Of a DNA stretch of 64,000 bases, positions 1-10,640 are shown one piece after another; the first letter of the stretch is position 1; every line of letters begins with the position of its first letter. The DNA comes from Alligator mississippiensis. Lineage: Eukaryota; Chordata; Crocodylia; Alligatoridae. The stretch covers positions 307,908,956-307,972,955 of the forward strand of contig NC_081824.1 in the NCBI RefSeq assembly GCF_030867095.1. The letters run 5' to 3'. A model generated the notes under the pieces. It searched no databases. It was not told the origin of the DNA and saw only the letters and a program-made list of their open reading frames with translations. Both the position numbers and the translations under genes were made by a program.

Positions 1-427
1 CTTGTTAGCAGCATGAAACAAAGTAGGCCTTGATGGCAGCTTGAACAGGTCCTCCTATCTGCTGGAAGAATCACAATGTCTAGTGAAAATTAGATATGAA
101 TGGTACCATCTAAATCAGTCTAGTGATTGTTGGAACTGGAGCTGTATGTTGTAAACAAAGTTGTTTTGATCAATGTATAAAAGGGGCTTGGGAGTCCTAA
201 ATATTTTGCACTGTGATAAGGCCATATTTTATGCCAGTGTCTTGTCTCACAAATGAGCCTCACTTATACCATGTCTGATATTTGGTGTTATCTTGTAGTT
301 TGGGAACAATAACCCCCAAAAGAGTCTTTATTACTAGGAACTGGGACTTGTGGTCTCTTTATTACAACTAACAAAGTCGTTAAAACTAGTGGTAGTATTG
401 TATCACCAACAGTATCCTAATACATAA
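1..427. other. Unassigned left-edge sequence, possible LTR remnant
   Basis: No coding region is visible. A TATA-like TATAAAAGG lies near 176, and a moderately T-rich, promoter/terminator-like stretch continues to about 412 (ending ACCAACA). That arrangement could be the right part of an LTR that starts left of the window. Without the left end or a target duplication this cannot be shown. The minus-strand CR1 begins right after it. Confidence 0.25.
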
Positions 428-1990
428 ATTCATAGATTGTAAGGCTGGAAGGGACCTCAGAAGATGATCAGGTGCAGCCCCCTGAACCAAGCAGGAAAGA
501 TAACTGGGGGTCAGGTGACCCAAGCAAGGTGACCCTACAGTCTCCTCTTGAAGATTTCCATGGTAGATGATTGTACCACCTCTGAAAGGAGCTTATTCCA
601 CAGTCTGGACACCTTGACTGTGAAGAATTTTTTCTTAAAGTTGAGCCTGAATTGGTCTTCCAGGAGGTTTACTCCTATTTTTCCCCTCAGGTGCTCTGGT
701 GAACAGTTGCTCACTGAGTCCTTGATGTACTCCCCTAGTGTAGTGGTAAGCTGCTACCAGGTCCCCTCTTGGTCTTCTTTTCTTCAGGATGAAGAGTCCC
801 AGATCCCTCAGCCTTTCCTCATATGGCTTCCATGTAAGGCTCTGATCATACGGGTGGCTTGTCTTTGGACTCTCTCAAGCTTGTCCATGTCCTTGTTAAA
901 GTGTGGTGCCCAGAACTGGACGCAGTACTCCAGGTGCAGTCTGACCAGCACTGAGTAGAGTGGAAGAATCACCTCCTTGGTTTTGCTGGAGATGCATCGA
1001 TCGATGCATGCTATTGTATTATTTTCCCTACTGGCTACAGCATTGCAGTACTGGCTCTTATTCATACTGTGGACTATTATTACCCCCAGGTCCCTTTCAT
1101 TCATGGTGCTAGTCAGTTTGCTGCTGCCAAGCCTGTAGGTGTTTTGGGGGTTGCTCATCCCAAGGTGGAGCACTTTACATTTCTCAATGTTGAACTTCAT
1201 CAGATTCTGATCCACTCAACTTGCTAGCCTGTCTCGGTCCACCTGTATCTGTAGCCTATCTTCAAGCATGACCACGCTCCCCCATAACTTGGTGTCGTCT
1301 GTAAACTTGGCCAATGAGCTCTTCACCCCACACATCTAAATCATTAATAAAGATATTGGAAAGTACTGGACTGAGCACCGATCCCTGTGGGACACCACTG
1401 CCCATTTCTCACCAGGATGACATAGATCCATTCACTATGACTCTCTGGGTTTTATCCTGCAGCCAGTTTCTCACCCACCTGACTGTCTCAGAGTTAAGCC
1501 CATGATCCTCCAATTTTCTTGCAAGGATATTGTGGGATACTAGATCAGAGGCCTTTTGGAAGTCAAACTATACAATGTCAAGCTGCTTTCTCAGAGGAAA
1601 TGAAATTGGTAAGGCAAGATCTTACCAATGAAGCCCACAATGAAGCCATGCTGGCTGTTATTCAGAATCCTACCTCCTACAAGCTTATCGCACATAGACT
1701 CCTTGATGAACTTTTCTAAGATTTTCCCTTGGATGGAAGTTAAGCTGATTGTCCTATAGTTACCCGGGTCCTCCCTCCTTCCCTTGCTGTGGATGGGCAC
1801 AACATTGGCCCTCTTCCAGTCCTCAGGGACTTTTCCAGAGTGCCGTGAGTTGTGGAAGAGTTGTGGAGGGGTTCCACGATGACTTTGGCCAGCTCCTTCA
1901 GCACTTTCATATGAAGATCATCCGGTCCTGCCAACTTGCATACAGATAGTTTTTTAACTGTTCATATACCAGTTCTACTGATAGTGTACT
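428..1990 (-). mobile_element. CR1 LINE, 5'-truncated, minus strand
   Basis: This is the 3' part of a chicken-repeat-1 non-LTR retrotransposon. Its 3' end is at the low coordinate, where the plus strand reads TCATAGATTGTAAGGCTGG, the complement of the usual CR1 tail. Reading on the minus strand from high to low coordinates, reverse transcriptase blocks appear in order: AGPDDLHMKVLKELA (about 1930), DPGNYRTISLTS (about 1770), a degraded motif-A block around 1560, FTDDTKLWG (the FADD catalytic box with A changed to T, about 1300), KCKVLHLG and ERDLGV (1180-1100), and KEVILPLYSVLVRLHLEYC (about 960-900). Frames are broken by several shifts and stops, so it is inactive. The endonuclease domain is missing. 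The 5' boundary is approximate because sequence near 1935-1990 still resembles CR1 only weakly. Confidence 0.9.
808..1215 (-). pseudogene. CR1 ORF2 fragment, C-terminal part of reverse transcriptase
   Basis: An open stretch of about 135 codons inside the CR1 copy. It covers the region after the FADD box: KCKVLHLG, then ERDLGV, then KEVILPLYSVLVRLHLEYC, and finally the DKLERVQRQATRMI block. These blocks are diagnostic for the CR1 thumb and C-terminal domain. The frame is open only by chance survival, and the catalytic core lies in other frames upstream. It makes no functional enzyme. Confidence 0.85.
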
Positions 1991-4445
1991 CATTGACTGT
2001 CCCAACTGATGAACCCTGACATGCCCTGTCCTACTCCACCCCTAGCCACACCAGACATGACAAGAGTCCAACACTGGTGACTGACTAGAGTCCAACAGCT
2101 GTAAGGGTTATGTTGAGTTGCTGAGCTCCCCACATTAGGATTGGGGATATAGCTGAAAGGGCTGCAAGAGTTAGGGTTAGGGTGGACAATGGCATAACTA
2201 GTGGAGGGAATGATAGGGGTGAATACCCTGGGTGCCAACTTGTCATGGGTGGCAGGGAAGTGAAAAAAAAAAGCAGCTGCTGCAGACAGCCACGTGTTTA
2301 GGTTCACATTTGTGTTCATGATTGCTGTGGCAACTGAAAATCTCTGCTTTTGCTTTGCCCCAGGCACTTGGCCATGTCCTTGCACTGCTGGAGATAGATG
2401 AAAAAAGATAACCCAGTCCAGATACAAGGTTGTGGTTCCTTGGATCATGGGGCTAGGGTTAAGGTAGTATTGGTTCCAAATTTAAGAGCTGTCAGAGCTA
2501 AGGATAATGGTGGAGCTGGAAGGGCAACCTAAGCTAGGAATTTAGCAGCAATTTTTAGGGAACTCCATGTTATATTTGTGGCTGGGGATAATAGAGTTCC
2601 CCAGCATTCCTTCATTGAGTTTGTATATATGGTCATTAAAGAGAGGAGGATGCTTCTGGCCTATAGTTATTTCATTTATCAAAGATAGAGTGTCCAAGGT
2701 GACTATTGTAACTTCATTTTAAGGTACTTTCAGACAGCTCTGGTTGGCATTAACAGTTCTGGCTGTGCAAGAAATGAAAATCCAGTTGAGCATATTTCTC
2801 ATAAAGTATATAAATCACAGCAGAATATATGAATAATTCACACTTTACATATTAACACATTTTTCAAATGCAAAAGAGATTCCAGATAAATAGTTAAATG
2901 GAGTTCCTTGAATGTTATGATAGGAAAAAAATCTCAAAGCTGAAAAGAAAATGGAGGGCCATTAACTTATTTTTGTGACCCTTACATACATGTAAAGGTC
3001 ATAAAAATTCATTGGAGTTAGCAACCATTGAAGAAGTCAGTAACTGGTTCCTTAAATGGAGCCCAATTCTGTCAATTTCAGTAGGAATTCTATGCATCAA
3101 AACCTGGTACTAGGCTCTTAGGAATCCTTCATCTTGTAATCCACATTATATGGCAGAAAGAAACATATACTAGCTTGTAGTACAATTTTAGGGAATTTTT
3201 TCCACTTCCTTCTCTTCCTTTTTTCCTTTAATACCCATGTATATTGTTTTCCTTTTTTCCATAAAAAAGGCAAAAAGAATATGTAGCATGCATGTCCTAT
3301 TTAGATCTAAGAGTAATAAGAAAAATAACAGTCTTTACATTCACATACTTTATTTTTAAATAAGAAACTGTACAGTTCATTAATTTTAGATGCCAAAGGT
3401 TGAAAGTAGAAGAGATCTGCTTACAGAGGAGAAGGAATGAAATGTGACAGATGTTTTTCATGTTGCTTAATATTTGTGGGAAAGCATTCAGATGCCACTG
3501 GGAGGGGTGGAGAATAAGATCTTGAACAGAAGAGAATAGAAGGAGCTGGAAAATGATTTTCAGAATTATGTAAAGTTGAGATGGAAAAAACCTGTGAGAT
3601 CAACCAATTATTTTCTTTTCAATGTAGAATTGTTCTCTACAGCATACATTTTTTCTTGTTGAGTTTTTCAATTTTAGTTTTCCAAAACTTCCCTAATGAA
3701 ACTGTTTCATAGGCTAATAGGTCTTGCAGTTAGAAGATTTTTTTTCTGATTCTGCCCCCTTCTGTTTCTCCCCCTCCTCCCAACTACATTTCGTTTTATT
3801 AAATTTCATTCTTTCACTTTCGGTTATGGTGTAACATACCACATATGGAGTCAGATCATCCTCTCTTGGGCTTAACCCTTTGAGGAGGAGGACTATGGAC
3901 AGAAAGTCTCCACAAGAGATGTCCACAATTTTTTTTCCCCAGAGGAATAGTAGTTACTTACCTCCCCCACAGCTCCAAAATAGACCCATGGAAGAGTTCC
4001 GAGGAACTCATTAAAGACCAAGGCCTGATATAGAAACTCCTAGTGCCTCTATACTAACTGTGTCTCTGCCTTCTGATAATTTGGTGATCCCTAGCTGTGT
4101 GGAATCCACTCTAACAAGATCTCTTGTTTATGATAGTTGGACCAGGTGTGGAGGGGAAGTGAGAATACTCTTTCCAATCCTTGTCACACTCTCCCAAATT
4201 TCATGCTGTCACCACCATGGATTGCTTTGATTGTCATCCATTTCCTGTTGTCCTTTTATTGTAATAAACTGACCTCCTCTGATGTCCTTTTCACCTGGGA
4301 AGTTATACCCTAGTGGCTCTTAATATTTCTCACTATCCATACTAGTAGATTTAATATTTCCTATGTCATCTTCTCAAAAATCTTTTTAGGTCCAAAACAA
4401 GCTTTTGGGTATCCTTTGGGAAGATGTCTCTTATGTATCTTTAAT
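1991..4445. other. No gene seen; unassigned intergenic sequence
   Basis: About 2.4 kb without a supportable gene. The part from 2000 to 2500 is mid-GC and may be an old unnamed repeat. It contains a short GTTAGGGTTAGGGT at 2170-2183, only two telomere-like units. The part from 2500 to 4445 is AT-rich, with short A/T runs and a C/T-rich patch near 3745-3790. The open frames are short and lack recognisable domains. Confidence 0.6.
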
Positions 4446-5595
4446 GATGCTGTTGCAGGGCACTAAGGTGTGCTTGCTCCTTAAAGGGCAGAAACAGCAT
4501 ACCCATCAGGGCTCTGCAGGCTAGGCAGAGCTCCACAGCTGCAGGTTACCTGAGCAACAGGCTAATGAGGTAATTAGCCAGCACCTGCAGGTGGCCCTCC
4601 TGGAAGGAGGAAGGGCCCCGGATGCATAGAAGTTTGGGGCTGGGATTGGCCAGGTTCATTCTTTCTGGCAACTTCCAGGAGAAGGAGCTCCTGTACAAGA
4701 AATTTTTCCAAGACATTTTGCTTCCTGCTTCGCTACCTCCAAGTGCAGTAAGTCTCCAGGAGCTAATAAGGTACCCAGGGCTAGGGGGCATGCTATAATG
4801 GAGGAGAAGTTTGCCTTCTTTAAGGGGCAGAGCACAGCCCCATTGTTATTGTTATGTTATAGCCCAGGGGTTTATGTTTGTGTTGCTGTTTGAACCAGAG
4901 GTGTGGGATGAGGCTGTAAGGGGAGGTATGGAGGCCTTGTTAGTGCCCAGAGGGGGCATAATTAGACAAGGGCTGGAGGGCCCAGCACCAGAGGGGTACA
5001 GCTATTGAAGAAGCCAGAAAAGTCAGAAGACTAGGTGCCAGAGGAGTGCAGTCAGACAGGGGATGTGAGTCCGGCACCAGAGGGGTGCAGCCAGATCTAC
5101 ACAGGGGCCGAGGGCCTGGCACCACAGTGGTGCAGCCAGGTAGAGGCCAGGGAACCAGTGACAGGAAGAGATGGAGTGAAGCTAGTGCCTCAGAGCCAGG
5201 TCCGACACAGTGCACCTAGGCTAGAAGGCCTAGTCAGATTAAAGAGTTGGAGGCCGAGCAGGTCAGGGCCCCAACAGAAGGAACAACATCCATGTAATAC
5301 CCTCAAGGCAATGGGCATGGTGTAGGGAAGGTTTGGAGCCAATGCAATTAGCCCATAAGGTTTGAGGTGCTCCTTGTGGCACAGTACTGAAGAGCAGTCT
5401 GGCAAAAGGCTCAAGGACTAGTGAGTTCTGGTGAGGTTCAACAGACCAGGGCCATGTGAAGGCCCATGGGCAGCCTCTAATTTATTTTACCAGCAGGATA
5501 TGGCAGGTGAGACAAGAGGACACCCTTGGGGTGGAGCTGGCACAGTTGTGGAACCACTAGGGCCACTCCTAGGGACCTGGCCCCGTGACAGATGC
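4446..5595. mobile_element. Solo LTR of an endogenous retrovirus-like element, with 5-bp target duplication
   Basis: The element spans 4451-5590 (1140 bp). It starts TGTTGCAGGG and ends CCCCGTGACA, so the ends are TGT...ACA as expected for integrase-made LTR termini. The 5 bp GATGC is present immediately outside both ends (4446-4450 and 5591-5595), which is a perfect target-site duplication. No gag, pol or second LTR is next to it, so it is best read as a solo LTR left by recombination between two LTRs. The interior is GC-richer than the flanks and holds a diverged tandem repeat. Orientation is not clear. The open frames inside it do not look like proteins. The boundaries are strong; the assignment to a retrovirus family is open. 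Confidence 0.8.
4943..5160 (+). repeat. Diverged tandem repeat (about 40-50 bp unit) inside the solo LTR
   Basis: About five imperfect units recur, each beginning with a variant of GGCACCAGAGGGGTGCAGCC: near 4943, 4984, 5034, 5073 and 5118. Unit length varies from about 39 to 49 bp. LTR U3 regions often contain such direct repeats, which can act as enhancers. That role is inference only. Confidence 0.7.
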
Positions 5596-6804
5596 CTATA
5601 TATGGCTACATATGGCTATATAGGTATAACCAAACTTTATCTGGAAATAGTTTAATTTATCTAGGTAGTGATGTTGAAGTGATGTTGTAGCTGTGATATC
5701 CAGGAATTCAGAAATATGGGGAGGAAGGGTATTGTGACACTCTTCCTATGTCTAACCTAAACATGCAGTTGGCTGAATAAAAGAGATCACCCCCCAAAAA
5801 ATGCTTGCCTCTCACATTAGTGGTCTAGGACATTTTTATTTTAGTTCTTCTATCCTACTCATTTGTAGTATATACTAAGAATGTTTTACATTTATTTTCA
5901 TTCCTTGGATTTTTACCTAAATTAAAGGGTTATATATAGATGAAATTATAATAGAGAAATTGTTTTAAGTATTAGGGGCAAATTTATCATAAAAAAGTAA
6001 GCATTTTTTCTATCCTGACTACATCCAGGGATATTCTGCAGATAAACAAACAAAAACAAAACAAAACAAAAAACCCACCTTAATACTATTTTAGTATGTT
6101 CTGAAAAATAAAAAAACAGAACTCATACATTTGTAACAGTAGAAACACCATGATTTTGAAACTTTATAGAAATAACTTACTGGAAATGAATTGCTCTACT
6201 GAAGACAACTACCTTAGTTACTTTAATACAATATGAGGGGTTCCCCCAAACAGGCATGAGGGAAAAAAAACCCCTCATCTTATAATTGCATACAAGGAAA
6301 TCTCACTAAATGCTAAAATTACCTATTGTTAAACTGCTACCAAAAGCAGCACCTGTTCAGCAATGGAAACCAACTATGAAGTTGATTAAATGCAGCCAAC
6401 CCTGAGCATGGCTATAAAACACATGGCCCACAGTGGGCAAACATACTGATTATAACTTTTTTATTTTTATTTTTTTTTTAAATTGTATTAAAAATATGTT
6501 GCTTATCACTCTGTACTTATAAAGCTTCACATATTGAATATCCTTATTTCACTAAGATTTCATATTGCAAAACAGCTACATATCAAAAACATATACCTAC
6601 ATATAGTAAACTTTTAAACAATACACATCTACTTCCCACAAAAACTCTTTAAAGAACCCTGTTCTTCATAGAGAGAACCCCATAATTATTAATTAACTTC
6701 CCTCTAAAAAAAAAAAAAAAAAGAACCTCAATAACCATCTGAAACTTTGCCCCTCCCATCAGTCATCTATGCTGGTTGAGTGAAACACCATGGCAGATCT
6801 CACT
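5596..6804. other. No gene seen; AT-rich spacer
   Basis: About 1.2 kb of AT-rich sequence with A-runs near 6047-6070 and 6705-6722 and a T-run near 6470-6479. A 10-bp inverted repeat (ATGAGGGGTT / AACCCCTCAT) at 6233-6278 is the only local structure noticed. No transposon ends or domains were recognised. Confidence 0.6.
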
Positions 6805-7026
6805 GGCCGGAGAGTTTCCCCACGGCCGATCATTGCAGCTGATTGCTGCAGTTGCTTTTGGGAGTGGCTGCAGCAATTGGCCGGTGCTTGAAGGGGTGGG
6901 AAACGGGCGCTTCTGCCAGCCCCACCTGCCCATCACCTAGGTGGTAAGCGTGGACAATCAGGGGGTGCACCAGTGCTCTCAGGGGGTGTACATGTACCCC
7001 TGTGCACCTCCTACACATCACCACTG
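6805..7026 (-). mobile_element. hAT-like non-autonomous repeat, related to the copy at 23270-23581
   Basis: Read on the minus strand from 7026 it starts CAGTGGTGATG, then GGTGCAC...GGGTACATGTACACCCCCTG, and later CACCTAGGTGATGGGCAGGTGG. The same order of blocks occurs on the plus strand from 23270 (CAGTGGTGAAG..., CACCCCCTTAGAATGCCAGC, TTAGGTGACGGGCAGGTGG). The two are therefore copies of one dispersed family in opposite orientation. No target duplication is visible here, so the far end is probably truncated or decayed. It abuts the 3' side of the Tx1-type LINE. Confidence 0.6.
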
Positions 7027-7099
7027 GTAGCACTGTCTTAACTGTCACTTCTTAGGCAAAGGACAGTGTACTTCTCATCCACAACCAAAATACTTGTCA

Positions 7100-9580
7100 T
7101 AGCCTTGCTGTCACCTTTTTCGATGCTTCATTTCCTTTCCCTTTTGCCTCAATTAGGATCCCAAAATCTTTGATCGCTTTCTCCCCTATTTGTAGTCCAA
7201 GCTTCTCTAGGTCCCTCCAGTTTTCCACACCCAGTATAGTGCTTTTAATTTTGTTTCATTTAGCCCCAGTTGCTTCATCATACTTCATTGTATGTTTTAG
7301 TAACTTTTCAATTGATAATTTGTTTCTAACCACTACACTGATATTATGTAGAGTGCACACTTTACTTCTCCCCCTCCCAGTATTATTACCCCACTTATAA
7401 TTTTATCTTTCCTTATTCTTTGTGTCAGCAGCACCATTGCACATACAGACAATATAGGTGACAATGGGCACCCTTGTTTAACCTCTGTTTGGATTTTAAA
7501 GGTTCTGCTCAGTAGTCCATTTATTAGCACTTGGCTTTCTACCTTTCTATATAACAGTCTTATCCATCCTATCAATTTCTCCAGGAAACCCATTTTCCTT
7601 AAACTTCAAATCTAAAATCATGATCCACTCTCTCATATACTTTCTCTAGATCCAAATTCACTACTGACATATTTAATTTAATCTCCTGAATCCCCTATCA
7701 ACCAGATCAATCAGAAATCCTCCTGCCTGAGACTGTGCAGGTTTGATCTTTGTTACTTTTTTCAGGTTCTTCCATATTCCCAAATCCACCATCTTTGCCA
7801 AAAGCTTGTAGTCTGTATTTAGCAGGGTAATCAGTCACTGATTCTTCAGAAGCATTTTCTCCCAGTTCTTCAATAATAACATTATTATTCCACTTGTAAA
7901 GTTCTTCCCTGCCTTCCCTTTTTCCACTATTTATTCAAAAACCTCTACTATATCTGTCCCAACCCATGGCCAGACTTTCTCATAAAATTCCCTGGGTAGT
8001 CCATCTGCTCCTGGAGATTTTCTTCGTTAACAAGCTTGTAAGCAATCCACCACTTCCTTTAAGCATATCTTTCTTCCATCTTCTGTATCTACTCGTCCTC
8101 CACTCTTTCTTCCATCTCTTCCAGAAAATTCTTAATTTCCTTTCCATTTCCATCTACTGGTGTACTTCTTCATAAAATCTCCTCATCATTTCCAGCACAT
8201 CCTCCTGCTTTTCCATTTGGGCCCCACCTTCTATCTGTACTACTTTTAGCTTTGTTTTCACCTTTTTCACTCTGGCCAAAAAGTATCAGGACTGTTCTTC
8301 ATTTTCTTCCACCCATAGTGCTTGTGCTAAAAATATTTTCTCTTTCACCTTACTGTCAAACCATCTTTTCAGCTCCCATTTTGTTTCTTCCAGATCTTTT
8401 CATACCTGTCTTTCTTGTAACCCTTGTTTTAGTAGCTTCTGCATCTTTCTTTTCAGCTCTCTAAGTTTTTTAGAACTTCTCCTTGCATTTTATGGCCTGC
8501 TTTCTTGAAAAATTCTCTTGTCCTCTTCTTTACCACCATCCATCATTCTTTGCTACTCTTAAAATATTTCTTCAGTGTTTTCTACCTCTCATATTGTTCT
8601 GTGTATGCTTGACATACCTCCATATCTTCTATCAGTAGTACATTTAGCTTCCACACTCCTTTCCTCTTATGGGACTCTGACCAAGATTCATTTCTGCCCT
8701 CAGCATCTGGTGATCACTAAGGGCATCTATACATGTGCACCAGGATGGGAGTGCGGGGATTGTGCTTTAATTCGAGTGGCTATCAGATCCTTTCTGAGGT
8801 CCGCTCTAATAAAAGTGCATGCAGTGTCACATCTATTCAGCGTCCTGTGCTTCAAAATGGTGAAGGGGCACTTTAACTAAAGCTCATTCAACAAGTTTCC
8901 AGCACATAGACTAGCAGCACAATTCATTAATTGAGTCTGCTCCAATGCATGCTAATTAGCGCGCGTTGGAGCAGAGGTCTGTCACGTGTATAGGTGCCCT
9001 AGATGCCACGCTTAAGCATTCTTTTTTTTAAAAACTCTAATTCTTTCCTCTGTCTTGAACAAAGTCAATACATGCCTGCTTCTTTCCCAGTGGTATCTAC
9101 TCTAGTAAAGGCTTTTTCCCCTGCCCATACATCTATTAGTGACTTTTCTTTTATTATTTGTGTAAACAATCTGGATGAACTGTCTAATATTCCATCTCCT
9201 CCTTCCTCTGCTCTGTCCCCTTCTATTATCCACAGTCTCTCTCTGACCATTTATACCACTAGTTTTCTGAGCAGAGCTTTTCTCTCCTCCTACTCAGGTG
9301 GTGCATACACATTTAAAATTTCTAATTCTGTTCCCCAACCGATAGGATCATTCATTGTAGCCTGCCAGTGACAATATCTTCCACCTGCTTCGTTCTCAAC
9401 TCTGGGGGTTTTTTTTTTAAAGTATTGCTACACTTGCTGCTTTGTTAACATTTATCCCTGACCACCAAGATGGTCCCCATCTCCAACTTTTCTCAAAGCA
9501 CTTATACTCCCTCTTTCCCAGTATATTGCACTCATGTAGGCAGATTATGTCTTCCCGTACTTGTTTTAATACTGATTCAA
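7100..9580 (-). pseudogene. ORF2 remnant (endonuclease plus reverse transcriptase) of the Tx1-type LINE
   Basis: The clearest open piece (7333-7593) carries GFLEKLIGWIRLLYRK, then LINGLL, then EVKQGCPLSPILSV, matching RT palm motif B (QGCPLSP). Upstream in the element, SPGADGLPREFYEKVW marks the start of the RT fingers and LEKVYERVDH marks motif A, with the expected AFD-like core changed. The endonuclease part (about 9000-9460) is broken into several frames and keeps IIEGD where an active enzyme has GDFN, so the catalytic residues have decayed. A MITE at 8721-8999 separates the endonuclease from the RT. Confidence 0.75.
8718..9002. mobile_element. PIF/Harbinger-type MITE (279 bp) inserted in the Tx1-type LINE
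   Basis: The element covers 8721-8999. Left end GGGCATCTATACATGTG and right end (reverse complement) GGGCACCTATACACGTG match at 15 of 17 positions. The flanks are TAA on the left and TAG on the right, consistent with a TWA-type 3-bp target duplication with one change. It has no coding capacity. It splits the LINE between its endonuclease and RT, so it is younger than that LINE. Confidence 0.75.
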
Positions 9581-9599
9581 TTTTTTTTCATCTTTTCCT

Positions 9600-10620
9600 G
9601 GTTAAGATATTCCCCTTCACACCTGAAACACACTGTGTGTGCCAACAGGTGCCCTTCCTGTCCATACTTGCTGCACTGCTTCATTGCTCATAGTACATTA
9701 TAAATCCCTGGTATGGCCCAAGCTGGATCAAAAATGAGAGGTGCTGCACCCCACCTGGGCTCCACTCATTCACTTTTAACACTACTCATACCCACCATTC
9801 CCCCATCTAGATACCATATTTATCCTGCACTTTTTCTACCCACAGTACTCTTTGAACATGGCACTATAGTCAACTTTTTATATCTTCTGCCTCTAATGAA
9901 TCTGTATGCATGTGTATTACAGTCATTGTCTCCCTTGACTTTTCTCCTGCTATGAATTTTAGCTTTTAAATGTTTCCCTCCCACTCTCCTCTGAATACCT
10001 CATCCAGAAATTTTTATACCCTTCTGCATTTCAGTAAGTGAATTCCCAGGCCTTTCAGTTTTGGAGCACAATTACATTGGTTAAGTGCTCCACCTGCACC
10101 TCCAATATATCAAACAGTACCTTTTCCAAAAAGTCATATCTGTTCATTGTTGTACCCATCTCTGTCCTGTTGCCATCTAATATTCCCTTTATTCACAGAC
10201 TCTGATCCTCTCTGCCATCGCTTGTTTCATTTTCTGTGTCTTCGCACCATGCCAATCCCAATGGGCCGGCATATCATTGTGCCTGTGTCATTCCTTGCGT
10301 CTTGCCTGGCATTCCTTCTCCTGCTGCCTCTGCTCTGTCTCCCACTTTCCTCTGCCCCTGTCTTTCCTCTGTCATCTTCACTCTTGCTGCCACTGTTGTT
10401 GCTGCTGTGGTTATCACCAATTCCATTGTCGCTCCCAGCTTCCATTTTACTGACTTCTGTCCCCACTCCTCCGCCTTTGTTCACTCTCCAGCTGTCTCTG
10501 GTACATCCTTTTTTCCAGCTCTTCATTTCTCTTTCCACCTTATGGTTACTTGCCACCATTGCCAGTGTTTTGAGCTTCAGGTCTCCCTTTTATCCGTTTC
10601 TCTTCCTTTAAGGCATTGAT
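9600..10620 (-). pseudogene. ORF1-like remnant upstream of the Tx1-type ORF2
   Basis: On the minus strand this region should hold ORF1. A decayed zinc knuckle reads CSKYGQEGHLLAH followed by CFRC near 9685-9620. The second knuckle cysteine is changed to tyrosine. A charged, low-complexity stretch rich in S, N, D, E and R at about 10560-10230 (KSEDDRGKTGAEESGRQSRG) could be the linker. Assignment rests on position and the knuckle only. Confidence 0.45.
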
Positions 10621-10640
10621 CAGGCTTTCTATGCTGATGG

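Larger units (their letters stand above)
7035..10640 (-). mobile_element. Tx1/L1-superfamily LINE relic, minus strand, 3' end missing
   Basis: A long decayed non-LTR retrotransposon. On the minus strand, from high to low coordinates, come an ORF1-like part with a decayed CCHC knuckle (CSKYGQEGHL near 9680), then an AP-endonuclease domain (INVNKAASVAI about 9450, NVYAPP about 9310, ERLWIIEGD about 9245, SLIDVWAGEK about 9130), then reverse transcriptase (SPGADGLPREFYEKVW about 8020, NTDYKLLAKMV about 7810, VVNLDLEKVYERVDH about 7650, QGCPLSPILSV about 7480). The style of these motifs (GLPREFY, NTDYKLLAK, QGCPLSP) is that of the Tx1/L1 group, not CR1. The RT ends near the YADD region and there is no poly-T at the low-coordinate end, so the 3' part is lost. 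Many stops make it dead. The plus-strand pyrimidine-rich frames here are shadows of it. Confidence 0.8.

Noticed and set aside
2170..2183. Telomere-like TTAGGG repeats
   Set aside because: Only two units, so no interstitial telomeric array.
6233..6278. 10-bp inverted repeat ATGAGGGGTT / AACCCCTCAT as MITE ends
   Set aside because: Only 46 bp overall, with no target duplication or related copies seen in the window.
10147..10619. Leucine/serine/proline-rich plus-strand frames with membrane-like character
   Set aside because: They are antisense to the purine-rich ORF1 region of the minus-strand Tx1-type LINE. The hydrophobicity is a by-product of the pyrimidine-rich strand.
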